DNA of 45,719 nucleotides from positions 1 to 45,719 of the forward strand of contig CALCZU010000026.1 of NCBI GenBank assembly GCA_937903155.1, given 5' to 3'. The translations under genes and the position numbers were made by a program. The notes below the pieces were generated by a model. It was not told the DNA's origin. It saw only the letters and a program-made list of their open reading frames with translations, and ran no database searches. Shown here in pieces: positions 32,742-41,507 of the stretch (within the stretch, counting starts at the first letter, position 1; every line of letters starts with the position of its first letter). The DNA comes from an uncultured Bdellovibrionales bacterium. Lineage in GTDB: Bacteria; Bdellovibrionota; FAC87; UBA2466.

Positions 32742-33172
32742 TCGCGTGTCGTCCCCGGCACCATGAAAATTTGGCCAGTAAGTTGTGGCAAAATCATCAT
32801 CAAATACTGAGCGCCGTAGTTCGTTTGGGACAAATATGCATATTCCGGGTTTGCAAGGATTCGATCCGGAATGGTCAAGCCTTGAGAAACTGATCCCACA
32901 GATTTACTCGTCGTCATCCATGGATAATTCCCTGAAATACCTTGGGAGCTCGCACGAATATTCATGACGAGTGAGTGAGCCGACAAAAGCAAAAAACCGA
33001 TATTGTAAATCTCTTGGGATTGGAAAAGGCATGGATTAATAGCAATGAAAGCCAAAAGCTCGGCTTTCGAAATGTCCGAATCCATGATGGTGTCCGTGGT
33101 GGTGCCGTACGGGAAATCCCGGTTGAAATAATCTTTGAAATCTTGAACCGTAGGATTTGAGTAAGCCGACAT
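32738..33172 (-). CDS. Head-tail connector (DUF4054)
   Basis: A 144-aa protein of the DUF4054 adaptor family: VQDFKDYFNRDFPYG, then IGFLLLSAHSLVMNIRA and NPEYAYLSQTNYGAQYLMMI near the end. It fits onto the portal and begins the neck. It is the first gene after a hairpin that separates it from the capsid gene. Confidence 0.85.
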   Translation of the reverse strand: MSAYSNPTVQDFKDYFNRDFPYGTTTDTIMDSDISKAELLAFIAINPCLFQSQEIYNIGFLLLSAHSLVMNIRASSQGISGNYPWMTTSKSVGSVSQGLTIPDRILANPEYAYLSQTNYGAQYLMMILPQLTGQIFMVPGTTRE

Positions 33173-33189
33173 GTTTCCCCACCTAAAAT

Positions 33190-33224
33190 AAAGGGGACTA
33201 AGGGAAAACCCCTGAGTCCCCTTT
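33190..33224 (-). terminator. Hairpin terminator after the major capsid gene
   Basis: AAAGGGGACT (33190-33199) pairs with AGTCCCCTTT (33215-33224), and inner AGGG/CCCT (33201-33204 / 33210-33213) extends it. On the minus-strand transcript, TTTATTTTAGG-like uridines follow. A terminator just after the capsid gene would lower expression of the neck and tail genes relative to capsid protein. Confidence 0.75.
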
Positions 33225-33248
33225 GGGATTACTTTTTTCCAATTACTC

Positions 33249-34268
33249 TTAGTATTGGAAGTAAATCATTTCTTTCGGACGGTACGCTAACACGCCGGTG
33301 AACTGTCCATAACCCACGTTTTGGAACGAGAAGTTATTGACCGAGTTTGCCAAGGTGTTTGTGTAGTCAACGGGGATGTCCATGCGAATGGAAGCATCAT
33401 CATAGTTATGCAACACGTAGCGAGTGACTCCAAGGCTGTTGTTGGAAGCGTCGCCGTATGCGCAAGGAAGAATTTTGAAGTTCGGATTCCCTGTCATGAC
33501 TTTGAATGTTTCCAAGAACAATTCCAAGAGAGACTTAATCGGGAAAGAAGGACTCGAAGGAGTCGCCATTCCGAGATAGTCATCTTCCGGCATTACGAAT
33601 ACAGAGGGCATTGAGGTACGAGCGCAGTTTGCTCTGTAAGCCTGGAGTAATCCACGGACAATTGCGCTGATGTTGGCAGGTGTGCCGACTTGAGAGCTGA
33701 TTGCACTCGTGATTAAGGTTGTGTTGGTTTCAATTCCAGACTGTGTGTAAAGTCCGAGAACGTCGGAGTTTCCTTCAAGCCCTAAGAAAGCAACTTTTTG
33801 AATACCAAGGTCCCAGTTCTTTTTTCTGGATTTTTCTTTTTCGGTAACTAGATCCCAGTTACCAGATTTCGCGGCTTGCGCGAGATCCATAAGAGTCCAA
33901 CCGATTTCTTTTGCCCAGTTGTTGACCTTGATGGGTACTGCATCAATACCAGCATCAGCAACCGCTAGACGGGCACTGTTTGCACCAGTGTTCAGAACAC
34001 CTTCGGCAAAATCAGCAGCCAAGTCAAAAGAACGGTAGGTTAACAAGCTTGACGACCAAGCACCTTCACCCACTCGAACAGGGAGATAATCAGCAGGAGC
34101 AATCTGGAAAAACTTTTGCTCTGTGACTTTCTTGATGATCGAAGTCAGGGTAGTGATGTCGATATCATACCCAAGGGCGTTTACTTGCCGTTGATTGTGG
34201 AGCGCAACCATCTTTTCACGTTCGTTTAAGATGATTGGTTTCCCATTTGAACCTAAAATCTCTACCAT
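33249..34268 (-). CDS. Major capsid protein (DUF2184)
   Basis: The 339-aa protein matches the DUF2184 group of HK97-fold capsids: KVTEQKFFQIAPADYLPVRVG, then LTYRSFDLAADFAEG, NWAKEIGWTLMDLAQAA, and near the end IPVDYTNTLANSVNNFSFQ and GQFTGVLAYRPKEMIYFQY. It has a good upstream ribosome-binding site and lies between decoration protein and connector, as usual. Confidence 0.9.
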   Translation of the reverse strand: MVEILGSNGKPIILNEREKMVALHNQRQVNALGYDIDITTLTSIIKKVTEQKFFQIAPADYLPVRVGEGAWSSSLLTYRSFDLAADFAEGVLNTGANSARLAVADAGIDAVPIKVNNWAKEIGWTLMDLAQAAKSGNWDLVTEKEKSRKKNWDLGIQKVAFLGLEGNSDVLGLYTQSGIETNTTLITSAISSQVGTPANISAIVRGLLQAYRANCARTSMPSVFVMPEDDYLGMATPSSPSFPIKSLLELFLETFKVMTGNPNFKILPCAYGDASNNSLGVTRYVLHNYDDASIRMDIPVDYTNTLANSVNNFSFQNVGYGQFTGVLAYRPKEMIYFQY

Positions 34269-34298
34269 GTTTCTCTCCTAGTTTAAGTGGGGGTTAAA

Positions 34299-35072
34299 TT
34301 ACGAATCCAATCCGAAGTAAGGTGCTTTCACCACAACTCGGAAAAGTTCGCCTGAAGCTGCTTTATCGAATGCGTATCCGACAAGAACCAAGCCGCTTGA
34401 TCCAGTTGCAGCTTTTACCCCACCGACGCAACCACCAGCAACGGAGTCGGGTAAGCTTGTAACTTTTGCGAAACGGCTGATTGCCTCTGTAGCAACGAGG
34501 AAAAGAACATTTCCGTCCATCGATACTTCGAGGTAATCACCAGGCACGAAAGCTTGGTTTTTGATGTTGTAGTTTACAAATCCAACGCATTGGTCGGAAG
34601 TTGCAGTGCAAGCAACAACTTGAGGAACCTTGCCAGCAGTTTGCGAAACTTTAACTGCTTGTCCAGGAACCAGCGTGCCAGAACCGGAAGGATCGAACTG
34701 ACAGACAACTGTGTTCGGTTCCATTTTTTGATCAACTTGACCAAGAGCAGGGCTTTGTTGAAATTGGTTAGGGCTCTGTTGAGGAGCAAGAGTCGTGACG
34801 GCTAATTGCGAAGATGTTCCGGAAACAGAACCAGCATCCGTTGCAACTACTTTGTAGAAATAATCAACACCTGGAGTAAGTCCAGTGTCAGTCAAACTTA
34901 AAGAAGTTGCACCAGTAATGATATTACCGCCGCCAGGAGAAAAACCAGTGATGGTTGAACGGTACCATTGGTACGTGTATGGAGCAGTTCCACCAGTAGC
35001 TTCAGCGCTTAATAGCTTCGCTACTCTATCTGTTACAGAAACCTGACTTAAAGCACCTGCAGTTGTTGCCAT
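34299..35072 (-). CDS. Capsid decoration protein with FN3/Ig-like domain
   Basis: Residues 1-95 form a fibronectin-III-like domain (TGGTAPYTYQWYRSTI, DTGLTPGVDYFYKVVATDA); residues 110-257 form a DUF2190-like capsid-cement fold. The gene lies just upstream of the capsid gene with AAAGGAG. The added domain would project from the head surface and could help bind carbohydrate or mucus. Confidence 0.8.
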   Translation of the reverse strand: MATTAGALSQVSVTDRVAKLLSAEATGGTAPYTYQWYRSTITGFSPGGGNIITGATSLSLTDTGLTPGVDYFYKVVATDAGSVSGTSSQLAVTTLAPQQSPNQFQQSPALGQVDQKMEPNTVVCQFDPSGSGTLVPGQAVKVSQTAGKVPQVVACTATSDQCVGFVNYNIKNQAFVPGDYLEVSMDGNVLFLVATEAISRFAKVTSLPDSVAGGCVGGVKAATGSSGLVLVGYAFDKAASGELFRVVVKAPYFGLDS

Positions 35073-35102
35073 TGCATATCTCCTTTTAAAAGATTTTTGT
35101 TA

Positions 35103-35633
35103 TTAGTTTGAACCGTATCGTTTTTGACCACGACTCATTTTATCTAAATCGATTTCGTTTTTATTTTTCTGCACTTTTGTATGTGCATTTTTCAAAGTCT
35201 CAAAATAGGCATTTTCTTTTTTGGTCAATTCATCTGAACCTGATTCTTTGGGTGTTTCTTTATCTTTGTCGACGATATCTTCTTTATTTTCTTTTTTATC
35301 TTCGACTTTTTCTTCAGGTTTTTTATCTTTGTCAGCGTTTGCCTTTTTTTCTTCATCAGAAATTGCGGCAGCAGCTTTTTCTTCGTTAGCCTTTTTTTCT
35401 TCGCACATTCCCATGTATTTCGAAGAGAGATCATTGACGGACATTTCTTCCTCACCAACTTTGACCATGTGGTCTCCGTTAGCGTATCCGTGCATATTCA
35501 AAAATTTGTCAGCGACTTTGATCGCTTCACCGACAGTCATTTCTTTTTTGCTCTCTGGCAAAACGACGACTGCGGATTCGATTTCCAAACCGTTTTCGAC
35601 TTTTTCTTTTTTGAAAAAACTGATTAAGGACAT
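35103..35633 (-). CDS. Nested scaffold protein from internal start
   Basis: In the same frame as the protease fusion, an AAAGGAG followed by 9 bases and ATG at 35633 would produce the last 176 residues alone (MSLISFFKKEKVENGLEIES...). In lambda, the scaffold Nu3 is made in the same way from inside the protease gene C. The strong internal site and the position of the start exactly at the domain boundary are visible here. Confidence 0.62.
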   Translation of the reverse strand: MSLISFFKKEKVENGLEIESAVVVLPESKKEMTVGEAIKVADKFLNMHGYANGDHMVKVGEEEMSVNDLSSKYMGMCEEKKANEEKAAAAISDEEKKANADKDKKPEEKVEDKKENKEDIVDKDKETPKESGSDELTKKENAYFETLKNAHTKVQKNKNEIDLDKMSRGQKRYGSN

Positions 35634-36158
35634 CTTGTTTTTCTCCTTTGAGTTAGTCAGTCTGACCAGCTCGCTTTCTTTTTGCAAGTTATATTTCTTG
35701 AAGTCGTCTGGATTTAAGATGATTGATTCATCATATCTGGGATTAGGAACAAGTGCAAGATGCTCATACTCGCCGGAAACGACTTCCTTTGCGTATTGAA
35801 CTCCATTCCAAAGTCCACCCACACCAAAATTTTTAGGGAAGTAAGCGTTGGATAGTCTCCAGCCTTTCGAAATAGCTTCGTGACCTTTATCCGAGGTGAT
35901 TAAAAACTCGGCCCAGTGCTTCCCGTCCATTTTATTAAAGAAACTTCGAACAACATATCCGTCCGGAACGCGTTTGTCTGGATCCACTTCCTCCACATGA
36001 CCAACATAAACGGGACGACCTTGAAAGGTTGAATCCATGTTTTTGATCGTGGGCTCACTTAAGAAAATGCGATAAGGTTCTTTGCCAGGTTCTTGGTACT
36101 CGGCAACACCGGGCAGCATATGTAAACCGAAATAAACTCTTCCGATTGGTTCATTCAT
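35103..36158 (-). CDS. Prohead protease-scaffold fusion (DUF2213)
   Basis: This 351-aa protein has an N-terminal DUF2213 domain (1-165: GRVYFGLHMLPGVAEY; GRPVYVGHVEEVDP; LALVPNPRYDES), typical of phage prohead proteases, and a lysine/glutamate-rich, coiled-coil scaffold region (about 200-350). An internal start at residue 176 is predicted, so a free scaffold could also be made. The start overlaps the head morphogenesis gene. Confidence 0.82.
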   Translation of the reverse strand: MNEPIGRVYFGLHMLPGVAEYQEPGKEPYRIFLSEPTIKNMDSTFQGRPVYVGHVEEVDPDKRVPDGYVVRSFFNKMDGKHWAEFLITSDKGHEAISKGWRLSNAYFPKNFGVGGLWNGVQYAKEVVSGEYEHLALVPNPRYDESIILNPDDFKKYNLQKESELVRLTNSKEKNKMSLISFFKKEKVENGLEIESAVVVLPESKKEMTVGEAIKVADKFLNMHGYANGDHMVKVGEEEMSVNDLSSKYMGMCEEKKANEEKAAAAISDEEKKANADKDKKPEEKVEDKKENKEDIVDKDKETPKESGSDELTKKENAYFETLKNAHTKVQKNKNEIDLDKMSRGQKRYGSN

Positions 36159-37113
36159 TGAATTTCACCAGTGGTATTGCGACACAACGACAATTGTAGT
36201 CTTGGCCAGGATTTTTTCTGTTTCCTTTTAAGTCTACAATAGGTGGTTGATCGAATCTATATATTTTTCCGTCATGTATCTTATGCATTGGTCTAACGGG
36301 ATGCTTTGCACTCCCAACAACGCAATGCCATCGATACTGATTAACACCCGCGCCAGTGTATCGACTCTGTTTGAAACTTGTCATCATCAAACTGGTCTCT
36401 TGACGCGCTAAAAACTTTGCTTTGCGATGGCTAACTCCATAGCTTTTCTGAATTTCTTTAATGACGCCTTCGTACCGATACCCTTTAAGGACGCGCTCCT
36501 GCATCTTTTTACGAAGCTCGTTCGTTTCCTTTTTGGTGAAGTCTTGAATGTAGAGATTTAAGTTCTTGGTATATTCGGCTGAGATTACTTTTCTTTGATA
36601 ATCGGTTAGTTCCGGTGAAATGGCTATGCCCTTCAACGACTTTTTGATTTCACCGTCCAATTTGAACAGAGTTTTATCGAAGAACTGATCAATTTTCACG
36701 ATGTCGGCAAATTTTGCCGACTGCTTTGCCAGTCTGTCATCAATTTTCTGAAGTACTTGGGTGAAGCGAAATTCGCTTGCCGAAATGGCCGTCCTAATGT
36801 CCTGCGATAAAGAGCTAAGCGGAATCCTCCACGACACTTGTTTTGGATCCCACTTAGCGCCGATACGTTTCAACTCTCGAGACAGAGCCGCATTGAACCG
36901 GCCTTTAAATTGTCCTCTAGAAAAGTAAATGAGTCCACTCTGAATAGCCGCAAGGATGACGTCGGAAGAATTGATAATTGTTTTCTTTGGAACTTGTAGT
37001 TCCTCAAGCAATGGGTAGTATATTTCTTCCCTAAACATTTTCAGAATAATGTCTTCGAGATGATCGTAATCACTCGGTTTCTCAGGAATTGGTTTTATTT
37101 CTTTTGTTCGCAT
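36151..37113 (-). CDS. Head morphogenesis protein (Mu gpF-like)
   Basis: The 320-aa protein ends in a minor head protein domain: GVSHRKAKFLARQETSLMMT, GVNQYRWHCVVGSAKHPVRPMH, and PGQDYNCRCVAIPLV with the conserved cysteine pair. Mu gpF-like proteins help assemble the portal and start the head. It follows the small genes after the portal. Confidence 0.88.
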   Translation of the reverse strand: MRTKEIKPIPEKPSDYDHLEDIILKMFREEIYYPLLEELQVPKKTIINSSDVILAAIQSGLIYFSRGQFKGRFNAALSRELKRIGAKWDPKQVSWRIPLSSLSQDIRTAISASEFRFTQVLQKIDDRLAKQSAKFADIVKIDQFFDKTLFKLDGEIKKSLKGIAISPELTDYQRKVISAEYTKNLNLYIQDFTKKETNELRKKMQERVLKGYRYEGVIKEIQKSYGVSHRKAKFLARQETSLMMTSFKQSRYTGAGVNQYRWHCVVGSAKHPVRPMHKIHDGKIYRFDQPPIVDLKGNRKNPGQDYNCRCVAIPLVKFNE

Positions 37114-37339
37114 GTTTCTCAGGGTGAAATCTGTTTAGGTCGATCCAATTCTCACTAATATGGCCGTGCCAGGAAAAACCGTCATCAACAATAAGCGCTG
37201 TCCCAAAATCATTAACCGAAACTTTGAACGGGCAAAGGTTACCGCCTTGCATCGGAAATACTCCTTCAGCCCCGGTCGTGAAAATTCGTGTTTCAGGATC
37301 CAGTTTGCTCAGGAAGTGAATTAGGTGTTTGACTCTCAT
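37082..37339 (-). CDS. Hypothetical 85-aa protein
   Basis: Starts MRVKHLIHFLSKLDPETRIF, a pattern common in small phage proteins near head genes, and has a short hydrophobic/aromatic beta segment (TALIVDDGFSWHGHI). It overlaps both neighbours (47 bases upstream, 32 downstream). Function unknown. Confidence 0.65.
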   Translation of the reverse strand: MRVKHLIHFLSKLDPETRIFTTGAEGVFPMQGGNLCPFKVSVNDFGTALIVDDGFSWHGHISENWIDLNRFHPEKHANKRNKTNS

Positions 37340-37559
37340 CTTTTTTATTCTTTGCGATGATTTCTAGTAAATGATCCTTCGTTGGCATCACCCTAGGCAG
37401 TTTTGGTAGGCAACACTTTTTGAACTTTATCCCGCTGTTGCAAGGACACTGGCTGTTCCTTGGTCGGCTTAGCATGGGATTCCAAACGAACCCCGGAGCT
37501 GGTGCGTACATTTGCATCTTTTGTTTCTGTTTTTTTTCTTCCATTCTTTTTTTCCTCAT
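37293..37559 (-). CDS. SEC-C zinc-binding motif protein
   Basis: The frame contains PRNSQCPCNSGIKFKKCC, the SEC-C metal-binding motif (CPC...KCC), at about residues 35-52 from ATG 37559. SEC-C modules bind zinc and often mediate protein contacts. It overlaps the Fis-HTH frame for 167 bases, with an A8 tract inside the overlap. The N-terminus is uncertain. Confidence 0.6.
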   Translation of the reverse strand: MRKKRMEEKKQKQKMQMYAPAPGFVWNPMLSRPRNSQCPCNSGIKFKKCCLPKLPRVMPTKDHLLEIIAKNKKDESQTPNSLPEQTGS

Positions 37560-37701
37560 GTCGCGCAAGCTTTGCGTCAATAGTCCTAATTGAAATTTTG
37601 AGAGATTCCGCGGCACGTGTCTTATTTTGCTCGTGGTATTTCATTGCCGCAATAATTGTTTCTATTTCTACGTCTTCTAGTGTTTTACCAGGCGTCCACA
37701 T
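37393..37701 (-). CDS. Fis-family HTH protein
   Basis: Residues 10-45 (ETIIAAMKYHEQNKTRAAESL and SIRTIDAKLARH) form a Fis/HTH_8 helix-turn-helix, the DNA-binding end of NtrC-type activators. Small Fis-HTH proteins occur next to phage terminases and portals. The sequence after residue 50 is low-complexity and overlaps the SEC-C frame, so the real product may end or shift there. Confidence 0.65.
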   Translation of the reverse strand: MWTPGKTLEDVEIETIIAAMKYHEQNKTRAAESLKISIRTIDAKLARHEEKKNGRKKTETKDANVRTSSGVRLESHAKPTKEQPVSLQQRDKVQKVLPTKTA

Positions 37702-37914
37702 TTAGTTTTTCTCCTTTGGTGGAATAACTTTTAGATTAGGCGTCTTAGGAGCAACGGGAATATCATCCGGTACCATAATCACACGAACCGGAACTTCCAT
37801 TCCCTCAAAAACGCAACGAATTGTCAGCTGGTAGTAGTCACCATAAAAAGCCAAAGCAAGACCTTCTTGAATGGCTTTAATCGTTGCAGGCGTTATTTGA
37901 ATTTCGTCAAACAT
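37702..37914 (-). CDS. Hypothetical 70-aa protein
   Basis: Starts MFDEIQITPATIKAIQEGLAL; the ATG overlaps the portal stop region. A start at 37932 would add six residues inside the portal frame and lacks a ribosome-binding site. The product is beta-rich with a proline-rich end. Unknown. Confidence 0.6.
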   Translation of the reverse strand: MFDEIQITPATIKAIQEGLALAFYGDYYQLTIRCVFEGMEVPVRVIMVPDDIPVAPKTPNLKVIPPKEKN

Positions 37915-39346
37915 CCGCTTCCGGAGCTTCATCGGCTAAAGTTTTTGATGTGGCTTTCGGCGAGTCCGTTCCTTCGGCACCGACTGTGTCCTCATCGTCC
38001 ATGTTGATTTGTTCGGTGCTTGGATCCACCTGAATCGGGAACAAATTATTCTTGTTGCACGCTTCAAGGAATTGCTCGTTCGTAATATGGCCCGCACCTG
38101 CAGCTTGGAATAACCGACTAAACTGCTGGGTTTTTACATTTTCTTCCTGTTCTGCAGAAAGCATTCGAAGCGGCTTGAAACCGATATCTAAGTCATCTGG
38201 GATGTAGCCAAACATTTGAATGCAACGTAATTGCACCATTTGAAGTGCTGAAAACTTAGCCTTGGCACGAATCGAACTCTCAACCATTGCGTTGTAGTTT
38301 TCGATATCGTCTTCACCGCTATTAAATCCTTGAGCAGAAATCCCGAATACCTTAGTGAGAGGCATTCTTAGGTCGGACGCAATTTGCATGCGAATTCCAA
38401 CCATGGTTTCGGCAATCCCTGCGAAGCTTAATTCCTTTTGAATGAAATCATCTTCGCTGTCCATTGCAACGGCATGTTGGAAATTCTTTTGCAGGTTCGC
38501 GGCGGCAATGCGGGCTTGCACGGCAGCAGCACCATTAGGATTTAAAAGTGTGTTTGCAAGATTTTTCATCTTGTAAACGTCAATCTTAAATTCATCGAGA
38601 ACCTCGAAAATTAGATTATTCGACTTCAGGTATTGGTTAATGGAATTGACGAGAGCTTCACAAATCGAGAAACCCCAACCACGCAATCGTGGACGTAAGA
38701 AAGAAGGAGCAACCATGCCCACTTGTTTCATGACTCTCGTGTAGTGAACTTGTTCGCCGTAATAATCGTAATATTTTGTGAGGGTATTCATCTGATCATC
38801 TATGGCTTCGGCATAGTTGTCAGTGTTTTGAAGTGAAAAGAAAAGCTCCCACATATCTACAGCACGAAACTCGAGTGGATCATCTTTTTTAAGTTTTGAT
38901 AGCTCAAGTGGGGTTGCAGGATCTTGATTGGTCATGATCATGGTCGCCGCTCCACCGAAGAGACGGTTCCACTTGAACGTTTGCTTCAAAATCTCGATAT
39001 CGTTTTCCTGCTCCATTTTGTTTTTGAGCTTTTTGAGGTCTTCAGGACTAATTTGATTGGTGATGATATCAATCCCACCACGGAATCCGTCGTCTACAGG
39101 GACATCCACGACCGTCTGAACAATTCCATGCTCCACATAGATTTCAGAAAGCAATTGTCGGAAGTTCGATACGAAGTACCAACGATTGTTTACGAAGAGA
39201 GTTCCTACCTGGTTGATTGGAGTTCCGATACTCGCTCCAGGTGTGAATGGATTCATTGAGGTTGCATTGAAACCTAGAATAGCTTGAGTCACGTCGTTAG
39301 TGATTTTGGCTTTCTTCGCGTTTGAAATCTTTTTACCTTTTTTCAT
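37907..39346 (-). CDS. Portal protein (DUF1073)
   Basis: The 479-aa protein has DUF1073 portal features: VEHGIVQTVVDVPVDDGFRGG, KWNRLFGGAATMIMTN, and FGISAQGFNSGEDDIENYNAM. Portals form the dodecameric ring through which DNA passes. It lies directly after the large terminase, the standard order. Confidence 0.9.
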   Translation of the reverse strand: MKKGKKISNAKKAKITNDVTQAILGFNATSMNPFTPGASIGTPINQVGTLFVNNRWYFVSNFRQLLSEIYVEHGIVQTVVDVPVDDGFRGGIDIITNQISPEDLKKLKNKMEQENDIEILKQTFKWNRLFGGAATMIMTNQDPATPLELSKLKKDDPLEFRAVDMWELFFSLQNTDNYAEAIDDQMNTLTKYYDYYGEQVHYTRVMKQVGMVAPSFLRPRLRGWGFSICEALVNSINQYLKSNNLIFEVLDEFKIDVYKMKNLANTLLNPNGAAAVQARIAAANLQKNFQHAVAMDSEDDFIQKELSFAGIAETMVGIRMQIASDLRMPLTKVFGISAQGFNSGEDDIENYNAMVESSIRAKAKFSALQMVQLRCIQMFGYIPDDLDIGFKPLRMLSAEQEENVKTQQFSRLFQAAGAGHITNEQFLEACNKNNLFPIQVDPSTEQINMDDEDTVGAEGTDSPKATSKTLADEAPEADV

Positions 39347-39349
39347 TGA

Positions 39350-40843
39350 TTATCCCCTAGCGAATAAGTCTAACAGACTTACCGATCTGCCATAAATCTT
39401 TTTTAAACCGTCGACCACTGTGTCAACAAAGTCGTCGTGTTTTGTTTTCGGAAAACTCAGACATTGTGCCACTAATGTTTCTTTGTTGGCAATGTGGTTA
39501 GAAATATAAATTTTCCTATTTGCAAGATGCGGCACGGCAGCGTTCGCGCGTGCAACCTTGTCCTTGTTTCGATCTGAATAGAAATCTTTAATATCGTTTT
39601 CTGAAGGAATTAAGATTCCTGGTTTCCTTCGAAACGCTTGATTCAAGTAAATGCCATGGCCTTTTGGTTCAATATAAGCTCCGTGTGATCCCCACTTAGA
39701 ATATTTCCTGATAAACGGTTCTGCCCACGCTTCCGCATCTACGGCTTTGATTTGCTCCATGATAACATCCAAAATATAGGGTTGATCCCCTTTAACTCCC
39801 CAAGCGGTGAAGCAATGGAAATCGTTTTCCTGTTTTTCTTCGTATGCGGTATCGCCGGTCACAAACGTATAATCATAACCACCCGGCAGATCACAAAACG
39901 CAAACATTCTATCTTTGAAAAGACCGCCGCCGTCCGGAATGGGATTTTGTTGGAATAAAGAACTCCAACCTCGCACTCCACCTTCGGCTGCAAGCGCTGC
40001 TTTGATTTGATTGAGTTGATCGAGATTGTATTTCTTTGGCCAAAGAGGTTGTCCTAGTTCTCGTGGATCATACTTATTGTCCTTGTCAACACGAATCGCA
40101 GGAAGACTTAAAATATCCCACTGCACGGCGTTTGGATCTTTGTGCATTAAATCGATGAGACGACCAGACAAATCGTCTTCGTGCCAGCGAGTTTGAGTTA
40201 TGAGGACTTGTCCGAGTCTTCCGTTTTTGAGATCGGTTTCAAGTCGTGTAAATAAATCGTTATTGTAGAAATTCCAAAGACGTTCCCTGAATGCGATACT
40301 GTCCGCGATTTCGCGTCCTTTAATTGGATCGTCAATGATAATGAAGTTGGCACCTTTTCCGGTAAAGCTCCCCCCCACGCCTTGCCCTCGATACTTACCA
40401 CGTCGTCCAATAATGTGGTGTTCAGAAGAGTTTCGAGTCCCTTTAGTGTAGCTAGTACCGGGTGCCCAGATTTTTGTTTCGGGGAATATTTCATGGTATG
40501 CCTTTGAGTCAATTACGTTTTGAACCGCAATCGTCATGTCACCTGCGAGCGAATCTAAATACGAACACGCCATGATTTCAGAGTCAGGAAACTTCCCATG
40601 CAGCATTGCGGGCAAGCGACGCGAAACGAGTTCGGACTTTCCATGTCGAGGAGGCATGAAAACCATCAGAAACCGAATGTCTCCGCGAACGAATGCATCT
40701 AGTTTCTCACCTAAAAGTTTATGGTGCCAGTTAATTTGATAATCGGGTTTAGTGTAAAGCGTAAATGCTAAAATCTCATTGCGTGCTCTCTCACGCACGG
40801 TTTCTATGACAGCATGAGATTCCTCAATGGAAAACTCACGCAT
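39350..40843 (-). CDS. Terminase large subunit
   Basis: The 497-aa protein has an ATPase with Walker A PPRHGKS (64-70) and Walker B IIIDDP (168-173), coupling motif region, and a C-terminal RNase H-like nuclease with acidic residues in FVTGDTAYEE and the late DDFVDTVVDGL. It packages DNA into the prohead. The start overlaps the small subunit stop. Confidence 0.93.
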   Translation of the reverse strand: MREFSIEESHAVIETVRERARNEILAFTLYTKPDYQINWHHKLLGEKLDAFVRGDIRFLMVFMPPRHGKSELVSRRLPAMLHGKFPDSEIMACSYLDSLAGDMTIAVQNVIDSKAYHEIFPETKIWAPGTSYTKGTRNSSEHHIIGRRGKYRGQGVGGSFTGKGANFIIIDDPIKGREIADSIAFRERLWNFYNNDLFTRLETDLKNGRLGQVLITQTRWHEDDLSGRLIDLMHKDPNAVQWDILSLPAIRVDKDNKYDPRELGQPLWPKKYNLDQLNQIKAALAAEGGVRGWSSLFQQNPIPDGGGLFKDRMFAFCDLPGGYDYTFVTGDTAYEEKQENDFHCFTAWGVKGDQPYILDVIMEQIKAVDAEAWAEPFIRKYSKWGSHGAYIEPKGHGIYLNQAFRRKPGILIPSENDIKDFYSDRNKDKVARANAAVPHLANRKIYISNHIANKETLVAQCLSFPKTKHDDFVDTVVDGLKKIYGRSVSLLDLFARG

Positions 40844-41417
40844 CCAAAACCTTTAGGCCTGCCAAAAGTTGTTCTGTGAGTTCTTGACGAAGAGCTTTTT
40901 CTTCGGGTGTTTCTTCGGCTGTTTCAATCGGTCCACCATCTTTTCCGGTGTGTTCTACTTTTTGAGTTTGTGCCCACTCTCTAGGTTTGCGTCTCGATAA
41001 ACGCCATGCAGATGCATTCCAATCAGGTTTCAATCCTATTTTTTTTGGAATTGGTCTTCCTAAATCAGTCAGAATTAATTCACCCTCACGCTCGTGTCCT
41101 TCAGGATATCTTTCATATTCCCAGTCTTGTCCCATCGCACACTTATCAATATTGACAAGGTCACGCATGGTCGCATCTTCCGCTGCTTTATCAAGCGCGT
41201 GGCGCAGCGCTGCATAGATTGGTTTGTAGTGTTTGTGCGTTTTATGAGAATACTTTAGCCAGTTGTAGAAGGTGCCCTTATCGACGCCTGCGTAGACTGC
41301 AGCGCCTTCCATGTACGCACCTAAGCGAATCGCATTGCAAATAATGCCGATGACCTCTTCAGTGCATTTAGTCACCTGCATTCCCTTTTTTACCTGAGTG
41401 TGTTTTGGAGGAGGCAT
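40836..41417 (-). CDS. Terminase small subunit
   Basis: This 193-aa protein has the N-terminal DNA-binding HTH pattern (IICNAIRLGAYMEGAAVYAGV and GTFYNWLK) and a C-terminal tail. It recognises the packaging site for the large subunit. It is the first gene of the leftward late block. No strong ribosome-binding site precedes it. Confidence 0.85.
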   Translation of the reverse strand: MPPPKHTQVKKGMQVTKCTEEVIGIICNAIRLGAYMEGAAVYAGVDKGTFYNWLKYSHKTHKHYKPIYAALRHALDKAAEDATMRDLVNIDKCAMGQDWEYERYPEGHEREGELILTDLGRPIPKKIGLKPDWNASAWRLSRRKPREWAQTQKVEHTGKDGGPIETAEETPEEKALRQELTEQLLAGLKVLDA

Positions 41418-41437
41418 ATTTTTACCATATCATTATT

Positions 41438-41452
41438 CGGCAAATTTTGCCG
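41438..41452. promoter_or_regulatory. 15-bp palindrome in divergent late/early gap
   Basis: CGGCAAA and TTTGCCG (centre T) form a perfect inverted repeat midway between the terminase and exonuclease genes. A TACAAT (41464-41469) is a -10 candidate for the rightward gene. It is the natural place for a shared operator controlling the late block and the exonuclease-methyltransferase block. Confidence 0.55.
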
Positions 41453-41507
41453 GATGAATGTGCTACAATTAACCATCTCCCTCTCCAACCTATACCCAAG
41501 GACATAA

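Noticed and set aside
35221..35799. 192-codon serine-rich frame antisense to the protease-scaffold gene
   Set aside because: It is the complement of a Lys/Glu-rich coding sequence; its long open frame is due to composition.
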